From Thermothielavioides terrestris NRRL 8126 (Eukaryota; Ascomycota; Sordariomycetes; Sordariales; Chaetomiaceae): a stretch of DNA of 64,000 nt. Shown here piece by piece: positions 35,050-45,199 of the stretch. The notes under the pieces are model-generated. The model was not told where the DNA came from, made no database searches, and saw nothing but the letters and a program-made list of their open reading frames with translations. The stretch spans positions 5,518,001 through 5,582,000 of the forward strand of contig NC_016457.1 in assembly GCF_000226115.1 (NCBI RefSeq), in the 5' to 3' direction. Position 1 is the stretch's first letter, and each line of letters begins with the position of its first letter. The translations under genes and the position numbers were made by a program.

Positions 35050-36258
35050 TCAGATCAGAGTGACCGACCGAAAGGCCCTCTCCACGGCAGCACCCGTGGC
35101 CGGAAAGGACATGATCTTATCGTGGACCCCAAACTTGAGAAGCTCGAACCTGATGTCACCTTTCCGCGTAGGCCACACCGTGACAGTGCCTCCTTGCCCT
35201 CGCGTTTCGGTCCTCGCTTGGATCCGATTATCAAGAGAAATAGTATTGTTAAAGCCCTCCTGTTCATTGACGACACGAATAGCTTCCCGGAATAGCCGCA
35301 TCGAGTGCGCCGCGGGAATGTCCGTGTCATCCTCGGCATGCAGAAGCGTAACGTGGTGCCGCTCAGCATGCCGCATGAACTCGCCCAATCGTTGTATGTT
35401 GTTCCAGGTGCTGTGGAGCCGGCTGGTGAAGAAGTTGAACAGAAAATCAATCTTAGCAACAGGCGACAGGACGGGGATGAAACCGCCTATTCGGTACGTG
35501 GCCGTGAGCCGGGCCACGTCCGAGAAGCTCGCCGTGATGACGAGGCCCGCAAAGTGTACCTTCTCGTGTGGCTTGTGCCGTGCATGGGTAAGCTCGTGAA
35601 CCAGCCCGATGGCGACCGCGGAGCCGAGACTCTGTCCGAAGATGACAATGCGCTCGGGAGGGATGCCGGCCGTGTGCATGGCCCAGTCCGCCACGGCCAG
35701 CGCGTCGGTGATGAGTCCTGGCTCGGACGGGTGGCCACTCGAGAGGCCATAGCCACGGTAGTCGAAAGTCAGGACATGCGTGTTGACGGGGTCGGCCGCA
35801 TAGAGCGCGCGGTAGCTGTCAGGTCTCCACCCGCTCGCCATGGTGCCGCTGGTGCCGTGACAGTACAGAACTAGACGCGCATTGGGGTTCTCCCGTAACA
35901 GCCGAAAGTTCAGCGTTTTCTCGAATTGGTCCACCACGCCAGCCCCGGGCCTTTGGGCGAGTAAGGCTGCTTCGTTGGCGAGGTATACGCCAAGAGGCAG
36001 GATGTGCCATGCATGAAGCCTTTCCCCGTCGCTTGTTTGGATGTGAAAGGGCGTGACCTGGTGGTGGGCGAAGCCGAATTGTTCGGGCACATTGAGATCC
36101 TTAAACCAGGTGAGGGTGACTTTGTGCAGGTAGATTGCGTGCGCTTGAAGCGATGGCACGGCAACCATGGCCCCAAGAAGGCTCACGTAGACGACGGTGG
36201 GGATGCCAATAGTCAGGCATACGGCCAGAATGGTGGACCGTAGTGCAGATGACGGCAT
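35050..36258 (-). CDS. ABHD12-like membrane serine hydrolase
   Basis: Alpha/beta hydrolase resembling ABHD12/ABHD13-type monoacylglycerol or lysophospholipid lipases. Single exon, 402 aa from the ATG opening MPSSALRS; the frame is open further upstream but without an ATG. One membrane span lies near residues 10-35 (AVCLTIGIPTVVYVSLLGAM). The hydrolase domain shows the oxyanion segment LYCHGTSGTMASG, DYRGYGLSSG, and nucleophile motif GQSLGS near residue 210. Asp in HAEDDTDIP and His in FGVHDKIMSF complete a plausible Ser-Asp-His triad. The substrate cannot be read from the sequence. It is divergent from the UBX gene across 352 bp. Confidence 0.85.
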   Translation of the reverse strand: MPSSALRSTILAVCLTIGIPTVVYVSLLGAMVAVPSLQAHAIYLHKVTLTWFKDLNVPEQFGFAHHQVTPFHIQTSDGERLHAWHILPLGVYLANEAALLAQRPGAGVVDQFEKTLNFRLLRENPNARLVLYCHGTSGTMASGWRPDSYRALYAADPVNTHVLTFDYRGYGLSSGHPSEPGLITDALAVADWAMHTAGIPPERIVIFGQSLGSAVAIGLVHELTHARHKPHEKVHFAGLVITASFSDVARLTATYRIGGFIPVLSPVAKIDFLFNFFTSRLHSTWNNIQRLGEFMRHAERHHVTLLHAEDDTDIPAAHSMRLFREAIRVVNEQEGFNNTISLDNRIQARTETRGQGGTVTVWPTRKGDIRFELLKFGVHDKIMSFPATGAAVERAFRSVTLI

Positions 36259-36610
36259 TTTGACCCTCCGTACTCCGTAAGGTACCAGGTACACGTAGTT
36301 TGGTTGAGCAAATGCAGTGTGGGGAGGTTGGACGACCCTGTCCCTGCGGATTGCGGCTCCGGTCGAGCTAACGGAGCGCTGCGGAGTGTATTTCCAATGT
36401 GAAGAGCGAGAAAGCCGCCTAGAGGTACACAGTAGCTGCAGTGCCCCGCCATCAGCAGCGGGGCCTTCCCACTGCTTGCACGGAGTACCTTATCCCCCAA
36501 GAACAGGCCTCGAACACCTCATCGGCACCGCGCCCGCAAAGCATCACCAGCGCGGTACTCACCATCTGCCATCGAATTTAACACCGCCACTTCTCATATC
36601 CACAAATACA
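36259..36610. promoter_or_regulatory. compact bidirectional promoter
   Basis: Only 352 bp separate the start codons of the hydrolase and the UBX protein, so both must be initiated from this stretch. Confidence 0.7.
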
Positions 36611-37746
36611 ATGACTAAATCCGACCTCGACCTCCTGCTCGAGATGGGCTTCGAGCAGGCTCGTGCCGAGCTCGCAGTCAAGAAAACCGGCGGCCGTCAG
36701 TAACCTGGCGGCGTCCTCTTCCTGCTTCACTGTCGCATTACTGACACCGCCTGCTAGTGCAACAAGCCCTGAACTGGCTGGAGGAAAATCAGGACAAGCC
36801 CCTGGAAGAGCTACAAGCAAGCCAGTCGGCCGCCACAACTGCTGGCGGGGGCGACCAGGAGGGCAACTCATCAGCTTCTCCGGGGGAGACGGCCCGCTCT
36901 CTCGTCTGCAACGAGTGCGGCAAGAAGTTCCGCAACCATGATCAAGCCTCGTTCCACGCCTCTAAGACGTACGGTCCCGCACATTCCTCACATGGTCGCC
37001 GGCAGGCGCAGTTCACGCTGACTTCGTCCGCAGAGACCACACCGACTTCTCCGAGTCAACGGATGAGATCGCGCCGCTAACAGAGGAAGAGAAGAAGGCC
37101 AAACTGGAGGAGCTCCGAAAGAAGCTGGCGGAGAAGAGGGCAAAGCAAGCCGTCGCGGACAGGGAAGAAGCGAAGCGGAATGAGGTGCGTCGACCGCCGA
37201 GCACATACGCTTACGGACACCAGCACAGACTCACGCTAGATGTAGCAAATCCGCTTGAAATCCACCAAGGAGACCCAGGACCTTAAGGAAGAGCTCCAGC
37301 GCAAGGAGCAGATCAAGGAGGCGGCCAAGAAGCGGCAGGAGAAGCGCGAGGACCTTGAGGCCAAAAAGCGGATCAAGGCCCGCATCGAGGCTGACCGGGC
37401 GGAGCGCAAGCGCCGGGAGGAGGAAGCCAAGGCCATGAGAGAGGGCAAGCCTCTGCCGGGCCAGACGGCCCCGCCGGCGGCTCCCGCTCCCGCAGCCTCG
37501 GCACCCGGCCCGGCGGCGGCCGTTGCTCGACTACGGCTCCAGACTAGCAAGGGGAACATCGTCAAGTCCTTCCCGAGCGAGACTACGCTGTTCGAGGTCG
37601 CCCAGCAGATCGAAGGGGAGATCGGTGCGCCTGTCACCAGCTTTTCGATGACCTTCCCGAAGAAGACATTCGAGGCCGGCATTGACTTCGGGCAGACCCT
37701 CGCCGAGGCCGGTCTGACGCCTAGTGCGGTGCTGCTTGTCAAATGA
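36611..37746 (+). CDS. UBA - C2H2 finger - UBX adaptor (SAKS1/UBXN1-like)
   Basis: Predicted cofactor linking ubiquitin to the Cdc48/p97 ATPase. Exons 36611-36695, 36758-36968, 37034-37184 and 37246-37746; 315 aa. The first donor is GTCAGT, weaker than usual, but joining there restores a continuous UBA domain (LLEMGFEQARAELAVKKTGG into LQQALNWLEENQDKP). Next comes CNECGKKFRNHDQASFH, a C2H2-type finger, then the acidic TDEIAPLTEEEKKAK and a long Lys/Glu/Arg coiled coil. The C-terminal UBX domain runs from ARLRLQTSKGNIVKSF to the end and includes MTFPKKTFEAG, where UBX domains carry the FPR-type loop that contacts p97. Here the loop reads FPK. Confidence 0.92.
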
Positions 37747-38353
37747 GAGGGGAGCTCTGCGAGGCTGCGGACGGATACGGTTGTCGGCCGGCGCTAGCCA
37801 TTGCCTTCAGCTCGTCCCCCTCTTCTACGATCATCATACGAATGATCAAATATCAGTGACACGGCGTTCTAGGACGGGATATGGAGTTCGGCCTTGCTTC
37901 TGGGAAGATGAGGGGCTGGGAAAGCTACGCCACCCGACTTGGGCGTCAGGTATCACGGTTTACACTACTGTTAGATGGGTGCGTCTTTCGATCCATTCTG
38001 GTCTCGGAAAGGGCGCACAGAAAAGCGCCCTTGTTTCTACATCTGCACTGTGCCATGCCCGGAAGCAAGCTCGGATTTGGAGCTCTGGTTTCCCCGCCAG
38101 AGAGTGCTTGAATTTCCTTGATAACGATGGAGACCCCGCATTCCCCAACCGTTAACAGTTTACCCACAAGGGTTCGTAGTAAGCGTATCCTCAGCGGCAT
38201 CGCATCTTCGCCGTCCCTGGCCCGCCGGTATCCGCTCACTACGCTTAGTACCCCATATCCCGTATTCATTTACCCATCGGCCATTTCGAATTGACCGGCT
38301 CAGAACACCTTAAAGACAGCCGATATCCGCACCCAGCCGCTCTCCGCAAGCAC
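37747..38353. other. intergenic, promoter of the YCII gene
   Basis: 607 bp between two plus-strand genes; no coding signal. Confidence 0.6.
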
Positions 38354-39330
38354 ATGGCCTCCCCCCTGCGCAGCCTACCCACCAGAAGAGCAATCTCTCA
38401 GTCTCTCATCTTCAACCGCACTTTCTCTTCTCTCCCGTCCAGGACGAGCTCCATCCTCAACACCACCACCAGCACCAACAGCAGCCCGTCCACCACCGCC
38501 CCGCTCCGAAACCCAGCTCACCTCCTCCGCACCACCTTTCCTCCCCTCACCCTCAGGCTCAGACTCACACAGCGCAACACCATGGCGACCAACGCTGCCC
38601 CCGCCGCTGGCGAGAAGAAGAAGTTCGAGTGGCTTGTCGTCATCCCCGACTTCCCCGGTGCGCAGCAGAAGAGGCTGGATGTTCGTCCGTAAGTGTGCAT
38701 GCACATGCCATGGGCCCCCCTCCGAACGCTACCCCGGGGGCCGGGCCCCCCTCATCGCTATCGTCGTTTCCGGATCGGTGTTCAGCCGGTTTGCGGGTGG
38801 TGCTTGCTTGCTGATTGTATTTGGCCCCTGCGGGCCGTTGTTTGGGGATTGTAAAGGGAGCACTTCGCCAACCTCCGCCCGTTCAGGGAGTCGGGGGTGT
38901 ACCAGATGGGCGGTATGTACAAACACATGCAGTGCTCCGTTGCTGTTTTTGTGTCGCGGATCAGCAAGATTCTGACAAGAGGGGCGCACAAAACCAGGCG
39001 CCATCCTCAACGAGGTGCCCACATCCGCCGACCCGTCCACCTTCTCCTTCGCCGGCAGCACGATAGTCATGCTGGCCTCCAGCCGCGAGGAGATCAAGGA
39101 GGTGCTGAGACAGGACGTGTACGGCAAGAGCGGCGTGTGGGACGTGGAGAATGTGAGTTTGCCTTATGCTTTTCTGTTGTGCTTCCTCTTTCTGCTTCCC
39201 CCCGGTATCCAGACCCGTCTGCAAGCTGCGTCGGGGAAGGGATGGCCAAGTGATCAATGCTTACTTGGTTGCTTCTTTACAGGCTCAGATGTGGCCACTT
39301 CTGTGCGCCTTCCGCACTCTGAAGGAGTAA
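38354..39330 (+). CDS. YCII-domain protein, probably mitochondrial
   Basis: Small dimeric alpha-beta barrel protein of the YciI family, whose function is not firmly known in fungi. Exons 38354-38688, 38857-38912, 38998-39152 and 39283-39330 encode 197 aa. Residues 1-75 are rich in Arg, Ser and Thr without acidic residues (SLPTRRAISQS, FNRTFSSLPSR) and look like a mitochondrial presequence. A second ATG at 38582 would give a shorter, probably cytosolic form. The YCII core reads FEWLVVIPDFPGAQQKRLDVRP, EHFANLRPFRESGVYQMGG, AGSTIVMLASSREEIKEVL and YGKSGVWDVEN, ending with a short last exon (MWPLLCAFRTLKE). The family has a conserved His; here the candidate is the one in EHFANL. Confidence 0.85.
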
Positions 39331-39648
39331 GGACCGGCCGGAGAGGAGAGGCACGGCTTGCATGGCTCTAGTACCTGGCAACGGTGTAACAGGGACTGGC
39401 CATGATCACTATTTCAAGGAAGGGGGAGACAGCGATGCAGGGTTAGACGCCGAGTACTGCGATGAATCAAAGCCACATAAACCTCGCCAATGCTCCGCTA
39501 ACTAACCGGCGTTGCCGCCTTGAAAACACCGCCGCCATAGACCTACTTAGTAACGCCATGCCTCCAGCACAAGCCGTAATAATAAACATAGCCCTGCCAT
39601 AGTCATACAAAACCCCCGACCGTGACCGATGAAAAGCCCACCGCCTCA
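39331..39648. other. 3' space between convergent genes
   Basis: 318 bp between the stop codons of the YCII gene and CUB1; presumably holds both 3' UTRs. Confidence 0.65.
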
Positions 39649-41317
39649 CTAAGCACTTCCCTGCTCACTCTCCTGTTGATCATCAGGCGTCTTCGCGCTC
39701 TCCTCCCGCTCCTCCGCGGCAACCCTGAGCTCGTAGTTCAGGTCGAAACACTCGGCCAGCAGCTCGCTGACGCTGCCCTGGCCCTCGGGGATGTCGTTGC
39801 CGACCATGAACTTGCCGTCCACTCTCATGTTGTCGATCGAGTTCAGCTACGTAACAAGCCATCGTCAATACGCTTCGCGCACAATCTCAACCGATCGGTC
39901 GGGGTATGTATGGTGTCCGACGTACCTTCATGCTATACGGGTAGAGCTCGCGCACGGAGCTGACGCCCCCGGAGTTCTTGACCTCGATCAAACAGCGCTT
40001 CAGCGTCTGCAGCTGGTTGTAGATGGGCAGCAGGGCCTCCGAGACGGGCTCGGACGAGATCATGAGGTAGTAGATGTAGCCGTAGCTGCGGCGGATGAGG
40101 TACAGCAGCGTGCGCTGGACATACAGCTCGGCCGGCTTGCCGTCCTGGTCCAGGAAGTTGCCGTCCACGCGCGACTCGTCGATCTTATCCAGCTCGCGCT
40201 GGAAGTCGTACAGGTCCGTCTCGCGCAGCGACCAGGCCTGCGTTATCGAGATCTTCTCGAGCTCGTTGCGGATGTTGATCAGGACGTTGTACTTGTCCCG
40301 GAACGCCTCGGGGATTTCTCCCTGCCTGCAGAGTAGCGTTCCGTGTGAGCGCGGGAGAATGAATCACCAAATCAGATTGGGTTTTGGGGGGAAGATGGAG
40401 GGGGGAGAGGAGAGAGACATACCGCTCGAGCACGATGTCCGACCACTTCAGGCAGCGCTTTAGCAGGTCTGACACGAGGCCGCTTCCACGTAACTCCTTT
40501 CCCTCTCCATCTACAAACTTGCCGTCCACCATGCTGTCGTCGATTTCCTTCAGTTTTGCCTTGAGCTTCTGGACCTCCGATGTGGAGAACTGCCGGCGCT
40601 TCAGCATGCTGGTTCCCCTAACCACAAAAAACACCAAGCCTTCGGGGTTTAATACCTTTGCCTTGGTATTCGCAAGCGACATCGACCGTATGATAGAGAT
40701 CAGCTTCTCGTAGACCGCTTGCAGCGGCTCGTCGAGCTGGTCCAGCTGCTTACGCAGGTTGTCCAGCATGGACTTGCATAACGCCTCCCTCTTAGCGAGG
40801 AGCTCCACGAGATACGGCGAGTGCTTTGACTCGGCATTCTTCAGGATGTCGTCGAGCTTTCCGAGAGTGTTTGATATGCTGTCGAGGTCCTTGGACGAGA
40901 AGAGCCTCGCTTCGGCCAGATGGTCCAGCAGGCGTTTGATGGTAGACGTGAGGGCGTAGGCCGCCGGCGCTTCGGTTGTACGTCCGATCGTCATGAAGAA
41001 CAGCGAGATGAGCTGGAAACAACTCTCGAGGACCTTGTCCACTGTCGTGGTCCGTTAGCATCTGAGGGTTTCCTTGGGCTTGGCTGAGTCATCCTCCACC
41101 TACATCGGTTTTCTCCCTGGTGCTCTCCCTTTCGAATCTCGTTCAGCTGCTTAACCTGCTCCACGAGCTGGTCGTACAGGGTCATGACATCCTGGGATCT
41201 GATGTACTTTGTTCGGTCCCTCTTCAGAAGCAGCAGGTTGTCTCGGATGACTGTGAGCCTGTCGAGAATCTGCCGCTCTCGCTCATCCTTCGGCATGGGA
41301 ACAGCGGGGGTGTCCAT
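39649..41317 (-). CDS. cub1: Cub1/DUF2408-family protein (YPL260W-like)
   Basis: Conserved fungal protein of the DUF2408 family; yeast Cub1 has been linked to proteasome-related phenotypes, but the biochemical role is unknown. Exons 41317-41104, 41041-40423, 40325-39926 and 39846-39649 give 476 aa. It is predicted almost entirely alpha-helical and soluble. A short motif occurs three times: LKEIDDSMVDGKF, LDKIDESRVDGNF and LNSIDNMRVDGKF, each followed by a Gly/Asp-containing loop and a helix. These may be structural repeats of one unit. The gene is divergent from ribosomal P1 across 871 bp. Family call is firm, function unknown. Confidence 0.9.
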
Positions 41318-41560
41318 CTTGATGTTGGGATGGTGCTGTGCCGGAAGGGGAAGGCGGCGTTGCAGAAGCAAAGTAAACCAACCTGCGAGATGGCGACGAG
41401 ATGTTTGCCTTAGTTAACCCCACCCTTCAGTCAAGGTTAGCTTGCCGTCCTCCCTGGCCGAGCGTGGAGGTCGATCTGCGTTCGACCACGCCCTTGCGCA
41501 CCCCAAAGTCGTAGATGAGTTGTCCACCGAAAGCCCTGTAACTTAGACTGCAGAATCTCT

Positions 41561-41597
<37 letters not shown>

Positions 41598-42188
41598 TTT
41601 TTTTTTTTTTTTTTTTTTTTTTTTCTTTTTGTTGTTGGCAAGACTCTGTCGAAGCTTTGAAGCTTGTCTGACCCGTAGTTTGTCCAGCGGCCTGAATCTT
41701 GAGCTCGGATTTCCTCTCACGGGATTTCACCACCGAAGTGATCGACCTGCTGGGAGCGCAGCAAAGCTCTCTGTTTGTTGGTTCGTTCGTGGGCTCACGG
41801 GGATGCAATGCAATGTCCCAGGTTCTACTTCTCTCGGGGTTCCGTCCGCGACGTCAATGGTGGGGGAAGCTGGCAGGTGGGGTGACCATGCAGGGTTCCC
41901 GGCATTCCAGCGACCGACGTAGGCATGCAGGGGTGCTTAGGTTGCTCTTCCTTGATCCAATTATCGACGCCAAGAACCCCCCATCTCTTCCTCCGTTTGC
42001 CAGACGCCCGTCAGCTGCGCACCAAGCCTGGTCGGCAGCTGCCAGCTGTAGGGCCACGCTATGCTGTTTTCGAAAGCCCACAACTAATATTTGCCCTCTC
42101 GTGAATTTTAAGCTTGGCCTCATCAACCCACGTCAAGAAAGCCACCCCTCGGAGTTCAGCAACTTGCGCCTCGACAATCGCAGCCAAA
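41318..42188. promoter_or_regulatory. shared upstream region of CUB1 and P1
   Basis: 871 bp between divergent starts, containing the TTTC/poly-T tract listed separately. No gene is supported. Confidence 0.6.
41561..41624. repeat. (TTTC)n followed by a T27 tract
   Basis: About nine TTTC units run directly into roughly 27 consecutive T. It lies between the divergent CUB1 and ribosomal P1 genes. Poly(dA:dT) tracts of this length exclude nucleosomes and are frequent in fungal ribosomal-protein promoters; that role is inferred. Confidence 0.95.
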
Positions 42189-42772
42189 ATGTCTACCGCT
42201 GAGCAGGCCACTTCGTACGCGGCGCTGATCCTCGCCGATGACGGTGTTGAGATCACTGTAAGGAGCATTGCCCGAGGCCTGGGGCGAATTTGCGCGGGGT
42301 CTTCAACTTGGAGAAGCTGCAGACGGCTAACATTCACATTCTAGGCCGACAAGATCCAGACCCTCATCAAGGCCGCCAACGTTGCCGATGTTGAGCCTAT
42401 CTGGGCCTCATTATTCGCCAAGGTACGAAAAATCGAGAACACGCGAGTCTGCGATCGAGCGCAGGAATGGGAACGGACGAGGTGACTGACCGGGACGATT
42501 GTTGCACTGCAGGCTCTTGAGGGCAAGGACGTGAAGGACCTTCTTTCCGCCGTCGGCTCCGGCGGTGGTGCCGCTGCCGCCCCCGCGGCCGGCGCTGCTG
42601 CTGCTGCTGGCGGCGCTGCCGCCGAGGAGGTCAAGGAGGAGGCGAAGGAAGAGGGTGAGCTTGCCTCTCGCTTACCTTGGTTTGAATGTCGCTGCAATGC
42701 TCGGCTTGCTGACACATATCTGCAGAGAAGGAGGAGTCGGACGAGGACATGGGTTTCGGTCTCTTCGACTAA
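42189..42772 (+). CDS. rpp1: 60S acidic ribosomal protein P1
   Basis: Stalk protein that pairs with P2 and P0 on the large subunit and recruits translation GTPases. Four short exons (42189-42257, 42345-42422, 42513-42654, 42726-42772) give 111 aa, the usual length. The N-terminal helical domain reads TSYAALILADDGVEIT, ADKIQTLIKAANVADVEPIW. A flexible Ala/Gly hinge and an acidic tail follow. The protein ends EESDEDMGFGLFD, the universal P-protein C-terminus. The many small introns near the start are typical of fungal ribosomal protein genes. Confidence 0.97.
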
Positions 42773-45199
42773 GCTGGCGTCGACTCGGGCTTGGCGTGGT
42801 TTTGACTCCTCAGATTCCCTTTGTTCTTCCAAAACTTGCATGGATTTGCGGCGGCATTTCGCACACACGACCACAGGGATGGAGGCTTGGGTGTCGGGGA
42901 TCCTGGTTCATCGGCGTAGCTTTACAGGGAATTTGAAGATGCGCTTCTGAGCAACTGCGGTTCGGGCTGGTTGGCGACAGCTGTCCGAGCCCGAAGAGTC
43001 GGTGACAACGGCGCTCTCCAGGTTTGGTCCTGGAGTACCGGCCAATGGCAGGCTGGTTAGGAGCTCTTCCCCATGGGATACGCGGCAAACGCAATGGAGG
43101 ATTATGCCATCCCAGCATAGCCGACTGAAGAGACTGTGGTGTGTGTGTGTGAACCGCTCATGGTGTCTGGCTGCATAGGTCCGAGATGAAGGTACCGCTG
43201 GTGAAGAGATGCTGCTTTCGGTCGCTTGTGTGCCGGAACCTCGCTGCGCTCAGAACCAAGCGTGCCTACCGCATACCGAGTCTGTCCACGCAAGAAAACT
43301 ACACTCAGAGGAACATTTGGAGGATTATCTAGTGGAAAGATAGCTCGGCTAAACGCAAATTGTGGGGTTTTTGGAACTGCGATTGTAGATTATTAACTAA
43401 TCCGCACGTTAGTTAACATTAACCCTGGATTCTTGGCACGCTAAGGATGCCGCGCTTCCCTCTCGCTTGCTTCCTTGGCGGGGCTGCAATGACGAAATGA
43501 CTTTTACTCTGGCGGGGTCCAGAGTACTCCGTGAAGCAAGCTGGGGATAATCTCTGCAAGATACCGCGAGTCACTCCTCCAGCAGGACTGTACTAGAGTC
43601 TTCAATGAATGTAGATGACTCTACACAAATGTGCCTCAGCCAAGTAGCGACACGTCAGAACTCGCCGACGTCGCTGCGATTACTTCAAAGAACGGAGGTA
43701 CTGCGGGAAGGGGAAGAGACGGATCACCTGCGCGCCAACCAAGGGCCGTTCCGAATGACCAGTTCGATTTCTTCATTTTTTTTTTTTTTTTTTGTCATTG
43801 GTGCGGCGTCAAAACTGCTTTGGATGTAGCGGACAGCTTCCCGGCCGTGGCGTCGGGGCTCCACGCGGCTTCGAAGACAATCACGACCTAGGTACCGTTA
43901 TGTGTTTGGGCAGCAACAGAGCGCTCGCGATGTCGCCTGCCTCAACGTCGCTCGCAGGACAAGGATGCTTCTGGAAGGCTGTCAACATACGGTACTCTGG
44001 AGCGCCATCGAAGTCGGCTGGTGACCAAGCAGGTCACAGGACTGCGCCTCGTACTACCATCCCGGACGCTGGTGTTGCGCACTGCTGCCATGCACACCTG
44101 TCGGGCGCCACAGAATGTGGGGCAATCGGCTGTCGCGGACCCCGTGGACTCGGCAGTTCCTGGCCTCGTGCTTCCCGCCTCCTCCGGCCACGGTGTTCTC
44201 GAATCTTGGGACGAGAGTCCTTGACTTCAGATGATCCATGAGCCAATCTGTGGGCTCGCGACATCGGCCATCCGACGACCCTGCTGATAGACACACAAGA
44301 CCCAGCCGTTTCTGAGAGAATGACTGTCTGCCGCCGCTTCAACCTCGTTATCGCCGACAGAAGGGAAGCTGAGCTTTTGCTGTAGAATTGGCCCAGCCCT
44401 TGGCTGGAAGACCACCGGGTTCTGGCACATCTGAGAGTGGCGCGGGCCCAAAATTCGAGGCTGAAGGCCGGTTCACCTTCAATTTTGTTGGACGTCGTCA
44501 CGCCGCATCTCCCTTCCCTTTACGGACTCCAATACATACAAACAAGGCCGCCTTGTGAGGCCCTCCTGGCGCGCGGCTCCGTCTCAGCGGCAACATGTTT
44601 CGTTTCTCTCCCAGAGCAGCCCCAAATTAGCACTGTGAGGAGAGAATCTGGTCGTTGAGGCGGTCGCTGCCTCGGGCCAACACGCGCATTTGCCTGGGCA
44701 ATACCATGAGACTCCAATGCTGTGTCGAGGCGGCCGGCTGCGCCGCTGTTGGTTCCGGGAGCAGAATGCGCCCCTCATTCTGCGACTAATAACGCAAGGT
44801 TCCAGGTTGCGCCCCCTTGTGCATGCAGAGCCAAGGTCCTGAGCCCGTCAGCATCTGGGGCGTGCGCAAGGCAGAAGGCAGGCGCTTCTCAGGTTCCCGC
44901 CCCCAGCCATTCATTCCCTTCCCACCTTCCCACGTTCCCTCCTCCCGTCGCTTCCACTTTGGTCCCACAGCCCCTCCGTCTCTTAAACGGCCTGTGGCTT
45001 CCATCTTACTCACACCACCCAAGCCGCCCGGGTGATCTCTGCACCTTCTGTCCTTCGCCCTGCGATTCCTACGATTCTTCATCATACCCCAGCCGCGAAA
45101 GCAATCCCATCTTCAAGTCCTTGATTGCCCGCAGCCTACATACTGCTTCGCGATTTTTTGAGATTACGCGGCGGGGTGTGACCACACGTACAACCCACC
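42773..45199. other. intergenic, no supported gene
   Basis: About 2.4 kb between P1 and the DUF3824-type gene. It contains an 18-bp poly-T (43776-43793) and short open frames without family features. The last 400 bp are pyrimidine-rich and look like promoter and leader. Confidence 0.55.
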
